9,413 nucleotides of DNA from the NCBI GenBank assembly GCA_900766325.1, contig CAAFVA010000024.1, forward strand, positions 1-9,413, written 5' to 3'. The translations under genes and the position numbers were made by a program. Source of the DNA: Bacilli bacterium (lineage in GTDB: Bacteria > Bacillota_I > Bacilli_A > RF39 > UBA660). Of this stretch, positions 6,331-9,413 are shown piece by piece; the first letter of the stretch is position 1, and each line of letters opens with the position of its first letter. The notes under the pieces were generated by a model. It did not search any database and was not told the DNA's origin. It saw nothing but the letters and a program-made list of their open reading frames with translations.

Positions 6331-7365
6331 ATGAAAAAAGATATAATTGAATATTTAGGTTTTGATGATGAGGACGTAAAGAAAAAAGTTGGTAGACCAA
6401 AACTTGCGGATAAAAAAACGAAAAAGAAATCATTAATTATCGCGGGGCTATCATTTTTTGCTGTTACTTTATTACTAATTTTTGGATATGGAACTTTATT
6501 TGGGTTTAATACTTTTAATTTGTTAGGTACGGTAAATAATAATACCGTAAGTGATGAAAACGTTTTAATAACCGATTTAAACCCGGTTATTAAAGATATT
6601 ACGTTAAAGGAAGGAACCGCAAGAAAAGTGTATTTAACGGTGCTTCCTGCTAATGCTTCTAATAAAGAAATTAAATACGAAAGCTCAGATGAGGAAGTTG
6701 CAACCGTTGATGAAAACGGTAAGGTTACCGCTGTTTCGGTAGGTAATGCCGTAATTAAAGCATCTAGCGTTGATGGTTCTCTTAAAACTGCTACTTTTAA
6801 TATATCGGTTATTAAAGATGCTTCTGGAAATTGCAGTTTTTCATCTCTTGATAAAACAAGTGCTGGTGTTAGGTATCAAATTAGTTGTGATAACGCTAGT
6901 GTAAAAGAAGTGCAGTATAAGGTTGGTAATGATGATTATGAAAAATTATCAACTAAAAAACTGAGTGATACAATTAAGTTTTCTGATGAACAGCTTAAAG
7001 AGGATATAACTTTAAAAGTTGTTTATTATCCTAATAATAGTAAGGTTACTAAGTATACAACTAAAACGATTAAAACCGTAGCAACATCAAAAGAAAAAGA
7101 CGGTAGTTGCACGCTTACGATTAAAGAGGTAAAATCAAACAGTGCTAAATATGACATAACTTGCAATAACGCAACCGTATCAAAAATAGCATATAAAATA
7201 GGTAATGGTAGTTATGTAGGTCTTGATCCTAGTAGTCTTGCTGATATCATTTTGTTTGAAGAAAGTGATGTTACGAGGATTATATATTTTAACGTAGAGT
7301 ATAGTGTTGATGGTAGTAATACCGTTAAGACCGCAACTAAAAGTAGCATTATTGAAACCAAGTAA
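6331..7365 (+). CDS. Membrane-anchored surface protein: Big2 domain plus two Cys-pair repeats
   Basis: This 344-aa protein has a basic cytoplasmic tail (1-33) with KKKVGRPKLADKKTKKK, one helix (about 34-58) and a large outer part, making it type II-like or an uncleaved signal anchor. Residues about 85-162 are a bacterial Ig-like Big2 domain: ITLKEGTARKVYLTVLPANASN, then YESSDEEVATVDENGKVTAVSVGNAVIKASS. Two homologous beta domains follow at about 164-250 and 257-342. Each has a Cys, exactly 17 residues, then a second Cys followed by DNAS or NNAT (C168/C186, C260/C278) and a Y-K-V/I-G-N turn, so disulfides within each domain are likely. Big domains serve adhesion or wall binding. The start is set by GGAGTGG (6320-6326). 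It is a single-gene unit with its own promoter and terminator directly after the tad operon. No wall-sorting motif is seen, and the precise role is unknown. Confidence 0.78.
   Translation: MKKDIIEYLGFDDEDVKKKVGRPKLADKKTKKKSLIIAGLSFFAVTLLLIFGYGTLFGFNTFNLLGTVNNNTVSDENVLITDLNPVIKDITLKEGTARKVYLTVLPANASNKEIKYESSDEEVATVDENGKVTAVSVGNAVIKASSVDGSLKTATFNISVIKDASGNCSFSSLDKTSAGVRYQISCDNASVKEVQYKVGNDDYEKLSTKKLSDTIKFSDEQLKEDITLKVVYYPNNSKVTKYTTKTIKTVATSKEKDGSCTLTIKEVKSNSAKYDITCNNATVSKIAYKIGNGSYVGLDPSSLADIILFEESDVTRIIYFNVEYSVDGSNTVKTATKSSIIETK
6820..7355 (+). repeat. Tandem duplicated Cys-pair domain inside the Big2 protein
   Basis: The two C-terminal domains of the encoded protein align along their length. 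Both have a Cys-17-Cys spacing, xxNAxVxx(V/I)xYK(V/I)GN, a downstream LSDTIKF versus LADIILF segment, and a closing strand with VxYxxxxS followed by TxT-type residues. The DNA has diverged well beyond simple repeat identity, which indicates an old duplication. Confidence 0.65.
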
Positions 7366-7366
7366 T

Positions 7367-7392
7367 AAAGGACTGATAAAAGTCCTTTTTTT
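7367..7392 (+). terminator. Terminator of the Big2 protein gene
   Basis: AAAGGACT (7367-7374) and AGTCCTTT (7381-7388) form a perfect 8-bp stem with a six-base GATAAA loop, followed by a T run. It begins one base after the TAA stop codon. This is a strong intrinsic terminator. Confidence 0.9.
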
Positions 7393-7418
7393 GTATATTA
7401 TTTTATTAATGGTAAATT
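7391..7418 (+). promoter_or_regulatory. Probable promoter of the YetF-like gene
   Basis: TTGTAT (7391-7396), a 16-bp spacer and TAAATT (7413-7418), with TGG before the -10 element. Its -35 overlaps the T tail of the preceding terminator, the same arrangement as at 240. It is a weaker match than the others but is the only candidate between the terminator and the gene. Confidence 0.45.
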
Positions 7419-7426
7419 ATATAAAT

Positions 7427-7432
7427 GGGTGA
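7427..7432 (+). promoter_or_regulatory. Ribosome binding site that fixes the YetF-like start
   Basis: GGGTGA lies five bases before GTG at 7438. An in-frame GTG at 7429 overlaps this site and has no ribosome site of its own, so the downstream GTG is the better start. Confidence 0.65.
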
Positions 7433-7437
7433 ATAAC

Positions 7438-8175
7438 GTGATAAAAGATATTATAAATACAAACTTTAATGAGATTTTAGTAGTTAGTCAAAGGGCTATT
7501 TTCTCTTTGGTTACTTTGTTTTTGGTCACTAAAATGATTGGAAAAAAACAAGTTTCTGAACTTAGCTTATTTGATTATGTAATAAGTATTTCGATTGGTA
7601 ATTTTGCGGCTGAAATGACGATGAATTTAGATTACCAAGTTTTAAATGGTTTTATAGCTGTTATTATTTTTGGTTTTATAGCAACCATTGTTGCAATTTT
7701 AACGATGAAAAGTATTATTTTAAGACGGTTCTTTATGGGAACGCCTACGATTATCATTCAAGATGGAGCCTTTGTAATAAAAAACTTAAGGAAAATTAAA
7801 TTAGACATGAATGATTTTTTAGAAACCGCAAGATCACAAGGTTACTTTGACGTTAGCGAAATAAAGTACGCAATAATGGAAGCGGACGGTAAGATAAGTT
7901 TTTTACCTAAAGAAGAATATTTACCGGTTACTAATAAAGACATGAACTTAAAGCCATCAAAGAACGGGCTTCTTGCTAACGTTATAATTGATGGAAGAAT
8001 AATGAAAAATAATTTGGAAAACATTGGTAAAGATGAGGCATGGCTTAAAAAAGCACTTAAGGTTAAGGGATATGGTGATTTAAAAAACATCTTACTAGCT
8101 ACGGTTGATGTTAACGAAAAACTAGTTATCTTTAATAAAAACGATGTAAATGATGTTAAAAACGTATTGGAGTAA
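7438..8175 (+). CDS. DUF421/YetF family membrane protein
   Basis: The 245-aa protein (numbered from the GTG at 7438) has three N-terminal helices at about 12-32, 42-58 and 65-92. The family signature is KMIGKKQVSELSLFDYVISISIGNFAAE (about 32-59). A soluble alpha/beta domain follows, with GTPTIIIQDGAFV (101-113), then ARSQGYFDVSEIKYAIMEADGKISFLPK (131-158). This is the normal DUF421/YetF architecture: a membrane hairpin followed by a cytoplasmic YetF domain. Bacillus YetF/YdfS/YrbG-type relatives are linked to spore coat or stress functions, but no general biochemical role is settled. A longer reading from GTG 7429 would add MNN. It has its own promoter between two terminated units, or runs on towards the YfhO-like gene, since no convincing terminator separates them. 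Confidence 0.88.
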   Translation: MIKDIINTNFNEILVVSQRAIFSLVTLFLVTKMIGKKQVSELSLFDYVISISIGNFAAEMTMNLDYQVLNGFIAVIIFGFIATIVAILTMKSIILRRFFMGTPTIIIQDGAFVIKNLRKIKLDMNDFLETARSQGYFDVSEIKYAIMEADGKISFLPKEEYLPVTNKDMNLKPSKNGLLANVIIDGRIMKNNLENIGKDEAWLKKALKVKGYGDLKNILLATVDVNEKLVIFNKNDVNDVKNVLE

Positions 8176-8188
8176 AGAAAAAAAATTA

Positions 8189-8217
8189 TTGTTCCTTTTA
8201 TTTTTTTATGTTATTAT
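8189..8217 (+). promoter_or_regulatory. Promoter of the YfhO-like gene
   Basis: TTGTTC (8189-8194), a 17-bp spacer and TATTAT (8212-8217), extended by TGT. It sits in the 58-bp gap after the YetF-like gene and shares the TGn format of the other promoters. The start near 8224 would fall on the ribosome site of the next gene, so the leader would be very short. Confidence 0.5.
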
Positions 8218-8223
8218 TTTTAT

Positions 8224-8228
8224 GGTGA
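8224..8228 (+). promoter_or_regulatory. Ribosome binding site supporting a TTG start
   Basis: GGTGA is five bases before TTG at 8234. The TTG opens a reading frame with no stop up to the end of the window. No ATG or GTG with a ribosome site is seen near the start of this frame, and the first ATG comes only at codon 43. Confidence 0.65.
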
Positions 8229-8233
8229 TATAA

Positions 8234-9413
8234 TTGAAAAATAAGCTTATTAAATTTTATAAAGAAAACAAGTGGTTATTAGTTACCTTGTTTGTATCAT
8301 CTTTTGTTATATCGATTATTTATACGTTTAACCATATTGCACCGTTTGGTAATAATTCGATGTTGGACGTTGATTTTTATCATCAGTATGGTCCTTTATT
8401 AAACGAGTTATATGACCGGGTTAAAAGCGGAGAAAATCTCTTATATTCTTTTAATACTGGAGGAGGAATTCCGTTTTATAGAAACTTTTTGAATTATTTA
8501 TCAAGTCCGTTTAACATAATCCTTTTTTTGTTTAAAAAAGAAAACATCGTTATGGCTTTTTCTATAATCATTGCTTTAAAAGCTGTTTTTGCATCAGTGA
8601 CAATGGCTTATTATCTTAAGAAAACTTTTAAAAAGGATGGATTTTTTATATGCGTATTTGGACTTTTATACGCTTTTTCAGGATATTTTTGTGCTTATTA
8701 CTGGAACATAATGTGGTTAGATGGCATGGTGTTTTTACCCCTAATAATGCTTGGTATAAATCGCATAGTAGATGATAAAAAACCACTTTTTTACACCATT
8801 TTTTTAGCGGTTATGCTATTTGCAAACTACTTTATAGGATACATGATATGTATTTTTTCAGTCCTTTATTTTTTAGGATACTTTTGGTACCGTGGTAATT
8901 TTAAGTTAAAAAACATCATTTCTAAGTTTTTAATGTTTGGCTTTTTTTCATTACTTTCCGCTGGGTTAGTTTCTTTTGCTTTGCTACCACTTTTTTACTC
9001 GCTTGGAAGCATTTCGGCAACTAGTGATAGTTTTCCTGTCTTACAAACCAATTTTGGGTTGTTAGATTACTTATTTAACCATATAAGTAGTGCTAGTCGC
9101 ACGGTTTTTGCAAGTGACGTTCTGCCACTTCCAAACGTTTATTCAGGTCTTGTTACCATTTTTTTAATACTACTTTTGTTTGTTAATAAAAAAATAAACA
9201 AAAAAGCAAAATTATTATGTGCTGGAGCGCTTTTACTTTTCTATTTTTCATTTAATATTAACGCGTTTGATTTTATATGGCACGCTTTTCATGTTCCAAA
9301 TGATTTACCATGGCGCTATTCTTTTATATACGTATTCGTACTAGTAGTAATGGCTTATTACTCATTTATTAACTTAAAAAGCGTAAATAAACTTGTGGTA
9401 AGCATTTGCTTTA
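8234..9413 (+). CDS. YfhO-family multipass membrane protein (5' part, runs off the window)
   Basis: The frame opens at TTG and stays open for 393 codons to the right edge, so the C-terminus is missing. The start reads MKNKLIKFYKENKWLL and then a helix (14-31). An outside loop with NSMLDVDFYHQYGPLL (41-56) holds the acidic residues expected of a GT-C-fold enzyme, followed by YSFNTGGGIPFYRN and then many hydrophobic helices. Near the edge, FDFIWHAFHVPNDLPWRYSF is a characteristic YfhO-family segment. In Bacillus subtilis YfhO acts with CsbB in GlcNAc decoration of lipoteichoic acid, taking sugar from a lipid carrier outside the membrane. A similar envelope-glycosylation role here is inferred. 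The family includes full-length proteins of about 800-900 aa, so roughly half is visible. Its own promoter is plausible. Confidence 0.85.
   Translation, partial: MKNKLIKFYKENKWLLVTLFVSSFVISIIYTFNHIAPFGNNSMLDVDFYHQYGPLLNELYDRVKSGENLLYSFNTGGGIPFYRNFLNYLSSPFNIILFLFKKENIVMAFSIIIALKAVFASVTMAYYLKKTFKKDGFFICVFGLLYAFSGYFCAYYWNIMWLDGMVFLPLIMLGINRIVDDKKPLFYTIFLAVMLFANYFIGYMICIFSVLYFLGYFWYRGNFKLKNIISKFLMFGFFSLLSAGLVSFALLPLFYSLGSISATSDSFPVLQTNFGLLDYLFNHISSASRTVFASDVLPLPNVYSGLVTIFLILLLFVNKKINKKAKLLCAGALLLFYFSFNINAFDFIWHAFHVPNDLPWRYSFIYVFVLVVMAYYSFINLKSVNKLVVSICF

Noticed and set aside
7429..7437. GTG at 7429 as the start of the YetF-like gene
   Set aside because: This GTG overlaps the GGGTGA site and has no ribosome site upstream. 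GTG at 7438 has one at the right distance.
7842..8090. Minus-strand ORF of 82 codons inside the YetF-like gene
   Set aside because: It is a shadow of a conserved coding region with no promoter or ribosome site on that strand.
8178..8207. A-run/T-run pairing after the YetF-like gene as a terminator
   Set aside because: The stem would contain only A-T pairs, the T run lies within the stem, and the region overlaps a good promoter.
1..9413. Reassigned genetic code (TGA as Trp, as in Mycoplasma)
   Set aside because: Trp is always TGG, no gene has an internal TGA, and the single TGA stop (2359-2361) sits in a normal ATGA overlap with tadZ.
1..9413. CRISPR arrays, tRNA/rRNA genes, insertion sequences or prophage parts
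   Set aside because: No regularly spaced repeats, cloverleaf-like segments, transposase motifs or phage genes were seen on either strand.

Overview
The window is strongly AT-rich, uses the standard bacterial code and has Shine-Dalgarno sites of the GGAGG and GGTGAT types. All genes are on the + strand. The genes are typical of a monoderm: a Tad pilus locus with no secretin, a YetF (DUF421) protein, a YfhO-type protein and surface proteins anchored by a membrane helix. This suggests an uncultured low-GC Firmicutes/Bacilli-type bacterium. The exact lineage is inference and was not checked against any database.

Layout. (1) 1-240 holds a tiny unit: a consensus promoter, a perfect 21-bp palindrome, a strong ribosome binding site, a 12-codon ORF rich in aromatic residues, and a terminator whose stem overlaps the stop codon. 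(2) 240-1560 is a two-gene operon with its own promoter and terminator. It encodes a six-or-so-helix membrane protein resembling a CPBP (CAAX/Abi) protease that has lost catalytic residues, and an exported beta-rich protein with a C-terminal membrane helix. (3) 1568-6231 is a tight six-gene Tad (Flp-type) pilus or secretion operon: TadE-like, TadF/G-like, TadZ/CpaE-like ATPase, TadA/CpaF ATPase, TadB, TadC. It is bounded by a promoter and a terminator. No Flp pilin and no prepilin peptidase is present. (4) 6268-7392 is a monocistronic gene for a membrane-anchored surface protein with a Big2 domain and two copies of a Cys-pair domain. (5) 7391-8175 encodes a DUF421/YetF protein, best started at a GTG at 7438. 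(6) 8189 to the right edge holds the 5' part of a YfhO-family multipass membrane protein with a TTG start.

How they work together. The Tad operon should encode the cytoplasmic ATPase, the inner platform and two minor pilin-like subunits of a type IV-like filament. TadA would power assembly on TadB/TadC, TadZ would place the machine, and the TadE/F-like proteins would be processed by a peptidase encoded elsewhere. The flanking genes mostly concern the cell envelope, but nothing in the sequence proves that they act with the pilus.

The least explained element is the palindrome/12-aa peptide/terminator unit at the left. A second recurring signal is that most promoters here share a TGn-extended -10 element with a 16-17 bp spacer.
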